Shown: one piece after another, positions 11,943 to 19,782 of the stretch | How positions within the stretch are numbered: the stretch's first letter is position 1 | Layout of the letters: every line of letters begins with the position of its first letter | NCBI GenBank assembly: GCA_003242475.1 | Contig: QGUN01000007.1 | Coordinates: 1 to 64,000 of the forward strand | Length of the DNA: 64,000 nt | Reading direction: 5' to 3' | Source: Pseudomonadota bacterium | GTDB lineage: Bacteria; Myxococcota; Myxococcia; Myxococcales; Vulgatibacteraceae | Program-made: the position numbers and the translations under genes | Notes under the pieces: model-generated | What the model was told of the DNA's origin: nothing | Database searches by the model: none | What the model saw: only the letters and a program-made list of their open reading frames with translations

Positions 11943-12706
11943 CGGCCCGGGCGGAAAGTCTCAAGGAAAGGGTCCTCCAGGGGCCCCGCCCGGCTCACGT
12001 CGGCATCATCATGGACGGCAATGGACGCTGGGCGGAGTCGAAGGGGCTTCCGCGCCTGGAGGGCCACCGCGAGGGCGCGGAAAGCGTGCGCGCGATCACC
12101 ACGGCGGCGCGCGAGGTCGGCATCCAGGCGCTGACGCTCTACGCCTTTTCCACGCAGAACTGGGGTCGGCCGCGCGGGGAGGTCCTCGGCCTGATGGACC
12201 TTCTGCGCACCTTTCTTTTGCAGGAGAAGCGGACCCTCCTCGAGAACGACATCCGCCTCTGCGCCATCGGCGAGACCCATCGACTTCCGAGGCGCGTGCG
12301 CAAGGCCCTCGAGGAGGTCGAGGAGGCCTCGGCCGGCGGCCGCTCGATGACCCTCACGCTGGCGTTGAGCTACGGTGGCCAGGAGGAGATCGTCTGCGCC
12401 GCCCGCGAGCTCGCGAGACGGGCGAAGGAAGGGGAGCTGGATCCGGAAGCGATCGACGTCGCCACCTTCCAGGGCGCGTTGTGGTCGGGGTCGCTTCCCC
12501 CGCTCGACCTGTGCATCCGCACCTCGGGCGAGAACCGCGTCTCCAACTTTCTCCTTTGGCACATGGCCTACGCGGAGATCGTCGTGGCCAAGGAACTCTG
12601 GCCGGATTTTCGGGAGGAGGCCTTTTTCGCCGCGCTCCTCGAGTATCGCCAGCGGGAACGGCGCTTTGGGCTGACGAGCGCCCAGATTCGCGAGAGGTCG
12701 AGGTGA
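11939..12706 (+). CDS. uppS: Isoprenyl transferase (undecaprenyl diphosphate synthase)
   Basis: Adds isopentenyl units in cis to make the C55 lipid carrier for peptidoglycan and O-antigen. The 255-aa protein has the catalytic MDGNGRWAESKGLPRLEGHREG block near residue 25, TLYAFSTQNWGRP, LTLALSYGGQEEI and LDLCIRTSGENRVSNFLLWHMAYAEI. The GTG start gives a 24-residue lead-in to the conserved block, normal for the family. Its stop overlaps the cdsA ATG (TGATG), so uppS and cdsA are translationally linked. Confidence 0.95.
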   Translation: MTARAESLKERVLQGPRPAHVGIIMDGNGRWAESKGLPRLEGHREGAESVRAITTAAREVGIQALTLYAFSTQNWGRPRGEVLGLMDLLRTFLLQEKRTLLENDIRLCAIGETHRLPRRVRKALEEVEEASAGGRSMTLTLALSYGGQEEIVCAARELARRAKEGELDPEAIDVATFQGALWSGSLPPLDLCIRTSGENRVSNFLLWHMAYAEIVVAKELWPDFREEAFFAALLEYRQRERRFGLTSAQIRERSR

Positions 12707-13524
12707 TGGACTCGCAAAAGAAGAATCTCCTCGTCCGGATCGCCTCCGCGGCGGTTCTCCTGCCCGTGGTGGTCGTCCTCCTCTGGCTGGGCGGGACGCC
12801 CTTCACGATCCTCGTCGCCGCGGCCTCCGCGCTCGTGGCGCGCGAGATCTACGGAATCGCGGGTATCGATCCCATCCACCCCGCCGCGCTGGCGGGAATG
12901 GCGGGCGCCATCGTCCTGGTGATCGCCGGCGAGGACGTGACCGCGCGCTGGCCGGCGATCGTCTGCGTCCTCGCCTTCGCCCCGGTGGCGATCTTTGCTC
13001 TCTCCACGCTCGTGCCCCCCGGCGGCGACCTCCGCCGGGCCGCGCAGTCGGCCGCCTGGATCACGGCTTCCGTGCCCTACGCCGGCCTGCTCGCCTCGGT
13101 GGTGGCCCTGCGCGCGCACCCCGACGGGCTGGTCTGGACGATGCTCGCGCTGGCGATGACCTGGGGCAACGATACGGGCGCCTACTTCGTCGGCATTCGC
13201 TTCGGCCGACGCAAGCTCTACCCGAAGGTCTCTCCCCACAAGTCGTGGGAGGGCTTCTTCGGCGGGCTCGGTGCGTCGGTGTTGGCGGCGGCCATCTTCC
13301 GACTCTTTCTTCCGCTCGACTGGGCGGACGTGCTCGTGCTGGGCGGTGTTGCCGGCGTGCTCGGGCCGCTCGGAGATCTCTCCGAGTCGATGATCAAGCG
13401 CGCCTTCGACGTGAAGGACTCGGGCCAGCTCATCCCCGGACACGGCGGGATCTTCGACCGCCTGGATGCGCTGCTTTTCGTGGCGCCCTGGACCCTGGCT
13501 TACCAGGCCTTTTTCATCAGTTGA
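12706..13524 (+). CDS. cdsA: Phosphatidate cytidylyltransferase
   Basis: Makes CDP-diacylglycerol from phosphatidate and CTP at the inner membrane, feeding all phospholipid synthesis. The 272-aa protein has about eight TM helices and the CDS signature: NDTGAYFVGIRFGRRKLYPKVSPHKSWEG followed later by LGDLSESMIKR and DSGQLIPGHGGIFDRLDALLF. I chose the ATG that overlaps the uppS stop because it yields MDSQKKNLLVRIASA, the usual start. It is in one operon with uppS, dxr and rseP, a conserved bacterial order. Confidence 0.95.
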   Translation: MDSQKKNLLVRIASAAVLLPVVVVLLWLGGTPFTILVAAASALVAREIYGIAGIDPIHPAALAGMAGAIVLVIAGEDVTARWPAIVCVLAFAPVAIFALSTLVPPGGDLRRAAQSAAWITASVPYAGLLASVVALRAHPDGLVWTMLALAMTWGNDTGAYFVGIRFGRRKLYPKVSPHKSWEGFFGGLGASVLAAAIFRLFLPLDWADVLVLGGVAGVLGPLGDLSESMIKRAFDVKDSGQLIPGHGGIFDRLDALLFVAPWTLAYQAFFIS

Positions 13525-13534
13525 AGGGATCGCG

Positions 13535-14713
13535 ATGGCTGCGCCGCGCAAGCTCTCCATCCTGGGATCGACCGGTTCCATCGGCCGAAGCGCGCTCGAC
13601 GTGGTCTCCCGCTTCCCCGATCGCTTCGAGGTGGTGGCGCTCGCCGCGGGGCGGAACGTCGAGCTGCTCGAGCAGCAGATCCGCGCCTTCCGGCCAAAGG
13701 TGGTGGCGGTCGCCGCGCCGGAGACGGCCACGGAGCTGGCCGCTCGGCTGGGGGGCGGGGCGCCGGAGATCCTCGTGGGAACCGAGGGAGCCTGCGCGGT
13801 GGCCTCGCTTCCCGAGGTCGACTACGTGTTGGCCGCCATCGCCGGAAGCGCCGGCATGCGCCCCACCGCCGCCGCCGTCGTCGCAGGCAAGGTGGTGGGG
13901 CTGGCCAACAAGGAATCGGTGGTCCTGGCCGGCGAACACCTGATGGCCATGGCGCGCGCCTCTGGCACGCCCATCCTCCCCGTCGACAGCGAGCACTCGG
14001 CCATCTTCCAGTGCCTGCTCGGCCACCATCGCCAGGACGTGCGCCGGCTCGTCCTCACCGCCTCCGGCGGGCCCTTTCGCGAGTGGAGCCTGGAACGGAT
14101 GCGCCAGGCGACGCCGGCCGAGGCGCTGCGGCATCCGAACTGGGCGATGGGCGCCAAGATCACCATCGATTCGGCCACGCTGATGAACAAGGGCCTGGAG
14201 GTGATCGAGGCGCGCTGGCTCTTCGATCTGCCCCCGGAACGGATCTCGGTCCTCGTGCATCCGGAATCGGTGGTGCACTCGATGGTCGAGTACGTGGACG
14301 GGTCGGTGGTGGCCCAGCTCGGCACGCCGGACATGCGCGGGCCGATCGCCTTCGCCATGACCTGGCCCGGGCCGCGGCTGCCGCTCGACCTGGCGCCTCT
14401 GGATCTGCCACGGCTGGGCGAGCTCCGCTTCGAGGAGCCCGACTTCGAGCGCTTTCCCGCGCTCTCACTGGCCTACGAGGCGCTGCGCATCGGCGGCACG
14501 GCGCCGGCGGTGGTCAGCGGTGCGGACGAGGCGGCGGTGGAGGCGTTTCTGCAGGGACGGGCCGCCTTCACCGACATCCCGGCGGCGGTGGCTCACGCAC
14601 TGGAGCGGCACACGGCTCGGAAGGTCGCTTCGGTCGAGGATGCCATCGAGGCGTCCGAGGAAGGAAAGAGACTCGCGGCCAACTATCTGGCGGCGAGGGC
14701 GCGTGCGGGTTAA
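13535..14713 (+). CDS. dxr: 1-deoxy-D-xylulose 5-phosphate reductoisomerase
   Basis: Second step of the MEP isoprenoid pathway: converts DXP to MEP using NADPH and a divalent metal. The 392-aa protein has the NADPH motif LGSTGSIGRSALDVV, LANKESVVLAG, the metal and substrate site PVDSEHSAIFQCL, LTASGGPFRE, HPNWAMGAKITIDSATLMNKGLE and VHPESVVHSMVEYVDGS. The ATG at 13535 (MAAPRKLSILGSTG) is preceded by AAGGGA, and an upstream in-frame extension would lie inside cdsA. ispG of the same pathway is also in the window, though not adjacent. Confidence 0.96.
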   Translation: MAAPRKLSILGSTGSIGRSALDVVSRFPDRFEVVALAAGRNVELLEQQIRAFRPKVVAVAAPETATELAARLGGGAPEILVGTEGACAVASLPEVDYVLAAIAGSAGMRPTAAAVVAGKVVGLANKESVVLAGEHLMAMARASGTPILPVDSEHSAIFQCLLGHHRQDVRRLVLTASGGPFREWSLERMRQATPAEALRHPNWAMGAKITIDSATLMNKGLEVIEARWLFDLPPERISVLVHPESVVHSMVEYVDGSVVAQLGTPDMRGPIAFAMTWPGPRLPLDLAPLDLPRLGELRFEEPDFERFPALSLAYEALRIGGTAPAVVSGADEAAVEAFLQGRAAFTDIPAAVAHALERHTARKVASVEDAIEASEEGKRLAANYLAARARAG

Positions 14714-14725
14714 GGTCGGAAAGTC

Positions 14726-16378
14726 ATGAGTTCGAGCCACATCCTGCCGGTGGTGATCCTTCTCGGGGGGCTGATCTTCGTCCACGAGCTGGGTCACTTC
14801 CTGGTGGCCAAGGCGTTCCGGGTCAAGGTCCTGACCTTCTCCCTCGGCTTTGGGCCCCGCATCCTTGGCTTCCGCCTCGGCGAGACCGACTACCGGCTTT
14901 CGCTTCTGCCCCTCGGGGGCTACGTGAAGATGGCGGGGGAGGACCCGAACAACCCCCTTCCCGAGGAGGACCGTGGCAGGGGCTTTCTGGAGCAGCCCGC
15001 CTGGAAGCGCATGCTCATCTCCCTCGCGGGGCCTGCCTTCAACCTGATCTTTCCGATCCTGGTCTACTTCGCCGTCTTCAGCGCCCAGACGGAGGCCATC
15101 GCCCCGGTGGTCGGCCAGGTGGTACCGGGAATGCCCGCGGCGGAGGCGGGGCTTCTGCCTGGCGACCGCATCGTCGAGATCGAGGGCGAGCGCATCTACG
15201 CCTTTCAGGATCTGCGCCGGCACATCGATCCCAACCCGGGAAGGTCGCTGCGCGTGGTGGTGGAGCGCGACGGCGAGCGCCTCGACATGCGCATCACCCC
15301 CACGACAGTGGAGGAAAGCGATCCGATCGAGACGCTCAAGGTGGGCAAGATCGGCATCATCCCCAACCCCGCCGCGCCGGTGGTCGGCATCACCGGCCCC
15401 GGGACGGCCGCGTACGAGGCGGGACTGCGCCCCCTGGACCGCATCGCGAAGGTGGCCGGCCAGGAGGTTCGTTCGCTGGAAGATGCCCTGGTGCGGCTCG
15501 AGGAACAGCACGCCCGGGGCGAGCCCTTCGAGGTGCTGGCCCTGCGGCGCGAGGGCCTCGCGGCCGGCCCTCTGGATCTGGGGATCCCCCGCGCGGTGAA
15601 GGTTCGAATCCTCCCGGTCGATCCCGAGACGGGCGAGCGGCGGGAGCTGGGGGTCGAATCCGGCGAGCTCTACGTCTCGCGCGTCGTCGCCGGCTCGGCC
15701 GCGGCGCAGGCGGGGATCGCGCGCGGGACGCGCCTGGTGGCCCTCGACGGTGAGCCGCTTCGCTCCTGGCAGGACGTGGAGAACGCCCGCCGCAGGAAGG
15801 GAGGGGAGCCCTTCGCGCTGACCGTGCGCGTGGACGGCGAGGAGCGCACCCTCACCTTGGCGCAGGCGGCGAAGACCCAGATGGACGAGGTCACGGGGCG
15901 ACCCGTCACCGTCTACACCCTCGGCGCCTACGGGGGGCTTCCCGTGCTGGCCGCGCCGGTGGAGCCCGTTCCCTTCCGGCCGCTTCTCGCCGCCGAGATG
16001 GCGCTGAGCTCCACCTGGGAGGTCACCCGCAAGATCGCCATCGGCATCGGCAAGCTGCTGACGGGCCAGATCGCCTTCTCCAACGTGGGTGGGCCGATCC
16101 AGATCTACGACGTGGCCACCAAGGCCGCGCAGCAGGGGTGGGAGTACTTCCTGCACACGATGGCGCTGATCTCCATCAACCTGGGCCTGCTGAACCTGCT
16201 GCCCGTACCGGTCCTCGACGGCGGCCACATCCTGCAGTCGGGGATCGAGATGGTGCGGCGAAGACCGCTTTCGATGCGGACCCGCGAGCTGGCGAACATG
16301 GTGGGGCTGGCCATGCTGCTCGCTCTGATGATCTTCGCCATGCGCAACGACGTGATCCGCTACTTCTTCTCGGGCTGA
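14726..16378 (+). CDS. rseP: Site-2 zinc metalloprotease RseP with three PDZ domains
   Basis: Intramembrane protease that cleaves anti-sigma factors and signal peptide remnants. The zinc site HELGH (His20, Glu21, His24) lies in the first TM helix, and the second metal motif NLLPVPVLDGGH is near residue 490 in a late TM helix. The periplasmic part is long: I see three PDZ-like repeats at about 125-195, 215-295 and 310-385, each with the 'AAEAGL-PGDRI-EI-G' type core. The usual RseP has two PDZ domains and about 450 residues; this one has 550. It is within the uppS-cdsA-dxr-rseP operon, and tsaB follows after 4 bases. Confidence 0.94.
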   Translation: MSSSHILPVVILLGGLIFVHELGHFLVAKAFRVKVLTFSLGFGPRILGFRLGETDYRLSLLPLGGYVKMAGEDPNNPLPEEDRGRGFLEQPAWKRMLISLAGPAFNLIFPILVYFAVFSAQTEAIAPVVGQVVPGMPAAEAGLLPGDRIVEIEGERIYAFQDLRRHIDPNPGRSLRVVVERDGERLDMRITPTTVEESDPIETLKVGKIGIIPNPAAPVVGITGPGTAAYEAGLRPLDRIAKVAGQEVRSLEDALVRLEEQHARGEPFEVLALRREGLAAGPLDLGIPRAVKVRILPVDPETGERRELGVESGELYVSRVVAGSAAAQAGIARGTRLVALDGEPLRSWQDVENARRRKGGEPFALTVRVDGEERTLTLAQAAKTQMDEVTGRPVTVYTLGAYGGLPVLAAPVEPVPFRPLLAAEMALSSTWEVTRKIAIGIGKLLTGQIAFSNVGGPIQIYDVATKAAQQGWEYFLHTMALISINLGLLNLLPVPVLDGGHILQSGIEMVRRRPLSMRTRELANMVGLAMLLALMIFAMRNDVIRYFFSG

Positions 16379-16382
16379 AGCC

Positions 16383-17126
16383 TTGGCCGGCCGCATTCTC
16401 TTGGCGATGGAGGGCTCGACCCCCGTCCTCTCCATCGCGCTCGTGCGCGAGGACGGGGAGGTGCTGGCGAGCCTGGAGTACGACCACGGCGACCAAGGCG
16501 AGAGCCATTCCCGCCTCCTTCCCGGAGTCCTCGACGCGCTCTTCGCCCGCGCGGAGCTCGGCCCCGACGAGCTGTCGGGCGTGGCCGTGGGAATCGGCCC
16601 CGGCGCCTTCACCGGGCTGCGGGTGATCCTGGCCACCGCCAAGGGGATCGCCTACGCGCGGCGGCTACCGCTGGTGGGCGTTTCCACCCTGGAAGCGTTG
16701 GCTCTGGCCGCGCCCGCGCCGGAGGGCGCCACCGTCGTTCCCGTCCTCGACGCACGAAAAAAGGAGATCTACGCCGCGGTCTACCGCCGCGAGGGGGAGG
16801 GGCTGGTTTGCCTCTCGCCGCGCGCGGCCATGCCGCCCGAGCGCCTGGCGGAGATGCTCGCCGCCTTCTCGGGGCCGCTGGTGCTTCTCGGGCAGGGCTA
16901 CCGCGTCTACCGGGAGATTCTCGACCGGGCCACGGAAGGCAGGCGGCTCGACCTCGGGGAGCTTCCGCGCGCGCCTCGCGCCCAGGAGGTGGCACGGCTC
17001 GCCTTCCGCGAGCCGCTCGTCTACGACCGCGAGGCGCTCTTCGGCCTCGAGCCCGATTACGTGCGAAAAAGCGACGCCGAACTGGGTTGGAAGCGGCCGG
17101 AGCGTCCTACGACTGGGCCGAATTGA
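16383..17126 (+). CDS. tsaB: tRNA threonylcarbamoyladenosine biosynthesis protein TsaB
   Basis: Non-catalytic partner of TsaD in making the t6A modification at tRNA position 37. The 247-aa ASKHA-fold protein shows the N-terminal ILLAMEGSTPVLSIALV (ILAIDTST-like), HSRLLPGVLDALF, VAVGIGPGAFTGLRVILATAKGIAYA and VVPVLDARKKEIYAAVY. The TTG start is preferred because an ATG eight codons further in would cut the first strand of the fold. It follows rseP after 4 bases. Confidence 0.9.
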   Translation: MAGRILLAMEGSTPVLSIALVREDGEVLASLEYDHGDQGESHSRLLPGVLDALFARAELGPDELSGVAVGIGPGAFTGLRVILATAKGIAYARRLPLVGVSTLEALALAAPAPEGATVVPVLDARKKEIYAAVYRREGEGLVCLSPRAAMPPERLAEMLAAFSGPLVLLGQGYRVYREILDRATEGRRLDLGELPRAPRAQEVARLAFREPLVYDREALFGLEPDYVRKSDAELGWKRPERPTTGPN

Positions 17127-17236
17127 CTTCGGCTTTCGTCCGGAGGGACGATCGCTCTCGCAGGGAAAGGCCAGCCCGGTCCGGCCCTGCCAGAGGGGTC
17201 GTCAAAGGACCCGTCCGGGCCGAGGCGGAGGTTCCG

Positions 17237-17443
17237 ATGGTTCGTACGCCCCGACCGGAGAAGCTGAGCGCGAAGATCGAGGCCCTGAGGCGCCGCCACG
17301 CCGAATACGAGGAACAGCTTCGCGCTTTCGCCAAGCGGAACTTCCTGACGGAGGAGGAACAGGCGGAGGTGCGGCGGCTCAAGCGCCTCAAGCTCTACGC
17401 CAAGGACGAGATCGAGCGGTACCTGCGCATCGGCAACGCCTGA
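17237..17443 (+). CDS. DUF465 (YdcH-family) small protein
   Basis: A 68-aa, highly charged, all-helical protein. The pattern KIEALRRRHAEYEEQLRAFAKRNFLTEEEQAEVRRLKRLKLYAKDEIERYL matches the DUF465 coiled-coil family, whose function is not known. GGAGG precedes the ATG by six bases. It sits 110 bases after tsaB and 66 bases before the Asd-like gene, so it may have its own promoter. Confidence 0.85.
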   Translation: MVRTPRPEKLSAKIEALRRRHAEYEEQLRAFAKRNFLTEEEQAEVRRLKRLKLYAKDEIERYLRIGNA

Positions 17444-17509
17444 TCGCCGCCGGGCTTTACGGCTGCGGCCCGCGCTGCTAAACGGCCCTTCTCTCCGGAG
17501 GTTCGCCGG

Positions 17510-18514
17510 ATGGGGCAGCGCATGCTCGACGTGGCGGTGGTGGGCGCGGAGACGCTCGCCGGCCGCGACCTCATCGAAACCCTTCTCGAAGAATCCTTCC
17601 CGATGGAGCGCCCGGCCCTCTTCACCATCGGTGAAGAGGTGGAGTCGGCTACGCTGGACGACGAGGAGGTCGACATCGTGCCGCTCGAGCCAGGTGCGCT
17701 GGCCAGTCGGGACCTCGTCTTCCTCCTGCCCGGCGCGCGTCCCGACCACCGCATCCTCGAGGAGGCCACGCGGGGCGGCGGTGTCGTCCTCGATGCGGCC
17801 GGGATCCTGCCGGACGCGCCCTTGATCTTCCCGGGCCTGAACGACGAGGACCTGGACGAGCACGAGGATGCCCTCGCGCTCTCTTTGCCCACTCCGCTGG
17901 CATCCCTTCTCGCCGCGGTGCTCGTCCCGCTCGACGCGCGAGCGCGGGTGAAGTCGGTGGACGTGGTGGCGCTGCGGGCGGCGGCGGGAGCGGGCAACCC
18001 CGGCCTGGACGAGCTCTCGCAGCAGACCATCGACCTTCTCTCCGGGCGCGACCCCGAGCGGAACGTCTTTTCCCAGCGCCTCGCCTTCAATCTCGTGCCG
18101 ATGATCGGGGTCTTCGAGGGCGGCGCCACCGACGCGGAAAAACTCGCTCTCGATCAGCTCGGTCGCCTCCTCGGCCGGCGGCCCGAGGCACACCTCGTCA
18201 GCGCCTGGGCGCCGCTCTTTCACGGCGCCACCGTCTTCTTCACGGTGCGGACCGAAAAGCCCCTCGACCGCGAGGCGGCGCGGGCAGTCTTTCGGGAAGC
18301 GGAGGGCCTGGCGGTCCTGGACGATCCGGAGCAGGGGATCTTTCCCATGCCCATGCTGGCGGTGGGCGACGACCGTGTCCACGTTGGCCGTTTCGTCCGG
18401 AGCGGCGACGTCCTGCGTCTGGTGGCGACGGCCGACGAACTCCGCTTCGGCGTGGCCTCGCCTCTGGTCGCGCTCGCCCGGGAGCTTCTGAACCGAGGGC
18501 GGCTATCGCGCTGA
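17510..18514 (+). CDS. Aspartate-semialdehyde dehydrogenase-like protein, probably non-catalytic (Usg type)
   Basis: A 334-aa protein with the two-domain Asd/ArgC fold: an N-terminal nucleotide-binding strand LDVAVVGAETLAGRDLIETL and a C-terminal dimerisation domain. At about 126-132, where true dehydrogenases have the NPNCT motif with catalytic Cys, the sequence reads LPTPLAS with no Cys; in fact no cysteine is visible in the whole protein. A histidine in PLFHGATV remains near the usual active-site position. This matches the known class of inactive ASADH homologues (E. coli Usg). Its stop codon lies inside the upstream regulatory site of the next gene. Function unknown. Confidence 0.75.
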   Translation: MGQRMLDVAVVGAETLAGRDLIETLLEESFPMERPALFTIGEEVESATLDDEEVDIVPLEPGALASRDLVFLLPGARPDHRILEEATRGGGVVLDAAGILPDAPLIFPGLNDEDLDEHEDALALSLPTPLASLLAAVLVPLDARARVKSVDVVALRAAAGAGNPGLDELSQQTIDLLSGRDPERNVFSQRLAFNLVPMIGVFEGGATDAEKLALDQLGRLLGRRPEAHLVSAWAPLFHGATVFFTVRTEKPLDREAARAVFREAEGLAVLDDPEQGIFPMPMLAVGDDRVHVGRFVRSGDVLRLVATADELRFGVASPLVALARELLNRGRLSR

Positions 18515-18561
18515 CAGATTGGCAATCCGGTGGCCCGCGGTCGTGCCATCCTGTCAATGGA
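18511..18561 (+). promoter_or_regulatory. Paired upstream activator-like sites before the MYXO-CTERM gene
   Basis: Two sites with similarity to TTGnCAAnTTGnCAA: CTGACAGATTGGCAA (18511-18525), overlapping the preceding stop codon, and a weaker CTGTCAATGG (18551-18560). Their centres are about 40 bp apart. The same motif pair with 41-bp spacing occurs upstream of gspC. The sites lie about 60-105 bp upstream of the sigma-54-like -12 element, a usual place for enhancer-binding proteins. Confidence 0.45.
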
Positions 18562-18606
18562 GAGGCCGAAGAAGGTGATTTTCGCGTACCCGGCTGGCTT
18601 TTTCGT

Positions 18607-18622
18607 CGGTCCGGAACTTGCT
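18607..18622 (+). promoter_or_regulatory. Sigma-54 promoter of the MYXO-CTERM gene
   Basis: CGGTCCGGAACTTGCT has GG-N10-GC spacing and a full TTGCT -12 element. It agrees with the gspC promoter at 12 of 16 positions. The predicted start site (about 18633) leaves a leader of only about five bases before the ATG at 18638, as in the gspC case. Confidence 0.5.
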
Positions 18623-18637
18623 AGGCTCCGCGCTCGT

Positions 18638-19777
18638 ATGCGTCTTTCTTCGATCGCTTTCGCGCTCTGCGCCCTCGTCTGGACGGCCCCGGCGCTCGGT
18701 CAGCGCCAGGTCGACGCGCTCTCGGTCAGCATCGAGCCGACTCGGCTTGGCAGCCGAGATTGCGGTCGGGTCTATACCCTGACGATCCAGGCCAGGATCC
18801 TGGGTCAGCCGGCGACCGGCGCTACCGACGGCTGGGACATCACCGTCGCCCGGGGCAACACCCGCTGCGAGGATGGCGAGCCGCTCGACGCCGAGCCGTC
18901 GGAGGACATGACCAACCGCGGGACCTACCGCGTCGGCCTGAGGGGCTCGGAGATCTTCGAGGCGGCGACGAGCCAGACCTGCCCGACGGAGGACGTCTCG
19001 CAGGAGGTCAAGGTCTGCGCGGTCTGGACGAACGACGACGACAGCCGCGTCTCCGCCAGCGCGAAGGTTCAGATCGACACCACCGTCCCCGACCGGCCGC
19101 GGATCACTTCGATCCAGCCGGGGGACCGGGCGCTGCACGTCTCGTTCGAGCCGGCCGGCGACAGCGAAGTGGGATCCTGGCACGTCTGCTTCCGCCTCGT
19201 CGGTCCTGCCGACGAGGAGGAGATCGACGAGCTCCGTTCGTACCAGCAGGGCGAGGGCGGCACCGCCGGATTCGGTGGCACTGGCGGATTGGGTGGCATC
19301 GGAGGATTCGGTGGCACCGGAGGATTTGGCGGCACCGGAGGATTCGGCGGAGAAGGCGGCAGCGGCGGATTGGGCGGTGAGGCCGGCAGCGGCGGATCCG
19401 GCGGAGTGACCGGCGTCGGCGGTGCCGGTGGCGAGGCCGGAGCCGGCGGCGGAGGCGGCGGGAACGGAAGCGACGACGAATTCGTCCCCGACCGCTGCCA
19501 CCGCGACATCGCCGGGGCCAAGCGGAACTACCGGCTCGACGGCCTGCAGAACGGCATGGTCTACGAGGTCGCGGTGCGCGCGGTGAGCACCAACGGCAAC
19601 CTCTCGCCTTTTTCCGCGCGGCGGACCGGCATTCCCACGCCGACGGACGGTTTCCTGGATCGGTACCGGCAGGCCGGTGGCGACGAGGAGGGTGGCTGCA
19701 GTACCGCCTCCGGCGTCGGGCCCTGGCCCTGGATCGGCACCTTGCTTCTCGCCCTCTTCTGGCGAAGGGGGCGGTAG
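18638..19777 (+). CDS. MYXO-CTERM-anchored surface protein with glycine-rich repeat (MXAN_2561-like)
   Basis: A 379-aa exported protein. A signal peptide (MRLSSIAFALCALVWTAPALG) is followed by a beta-rich region ending in a fibronectin type III-like domain: PDRPRITSIQPGDRALHVSFEPAGD and, after the insert, NYRLDGLQNGMVYEVAVRAVSTNGNLS. The FN3-like domain is split by a glycine-rich stretch of roughly 70 residues (GGxGGxGG units). The C-terminus has the sorting pattern of a GCS cysteine motif, a hydrophobic helix (WPWIGTLLLALFW) and a basic RRGR end. This is the MYXO-CTERM arrangement, processed at the surface and linked in myxobacteria to type II secretion. I recall the family as 'MXAN_2561 MYXO-CTERM-anchored' with an adjacent barrel partner, which is the order seen here; that recall is unverified. 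Confidence 0.8.
   Translation: MRLSSIAFALCALVWTAPALGQRQVDALSVSIEPTRLGSRDCGRVYTLTIQARILGQPATGATDGWDITVARGNTRCEDGEPLDAEPSEDMTNRGTYRVGLRGSEIFEAATSQTCPTEDVSQEVKVCAVWTNDDDSRVSASAKVQIDTTVPDRPRITSIQPGDRALHVSFEPAGDSEVGSWHVCFRLVGPADEEEIDELRSYQQGEGGTAGFGGTGGLGGIGGFGGTGGFGGTGGFGGEGGSGGLGGEAGSGGSGGVTGVGGAGGEAGAGGGGGGNGSDDEFVPDRCHRDIAGAKRNYRLDGLQNGMVYEVAVRAVSTNGNLSPFSARRTGIPTPTDGFLDRYRQAGGDEEGGCSTASGVGPWPWIGTLLLALFWRRGR
19252..19460 (+). repeat. Degenerate in-frame repeat coding for the Gly-rich stretch
   Basis: Imperfect 9- and 18-bp units of the type GGCACCGGAGGATTCGGT are repeated in frame and encode GGxGGxGG. Unit length is a multiple of three throughout, so copy-number change would lengthen or shorten the protein without a frameshift. 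There is no spacer structure, so it is not a CRISPR array. Confidence 0.8.
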
Positions 19778-19782
19778 GACCC

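Noticed and set aside
19252-19460. Short repeats that might suggest a CRISPR array
   Set aside because: Units are 9 or 18 bp, contiguous, in frame with the gene and encode GGxGG; there are no unique spacers.
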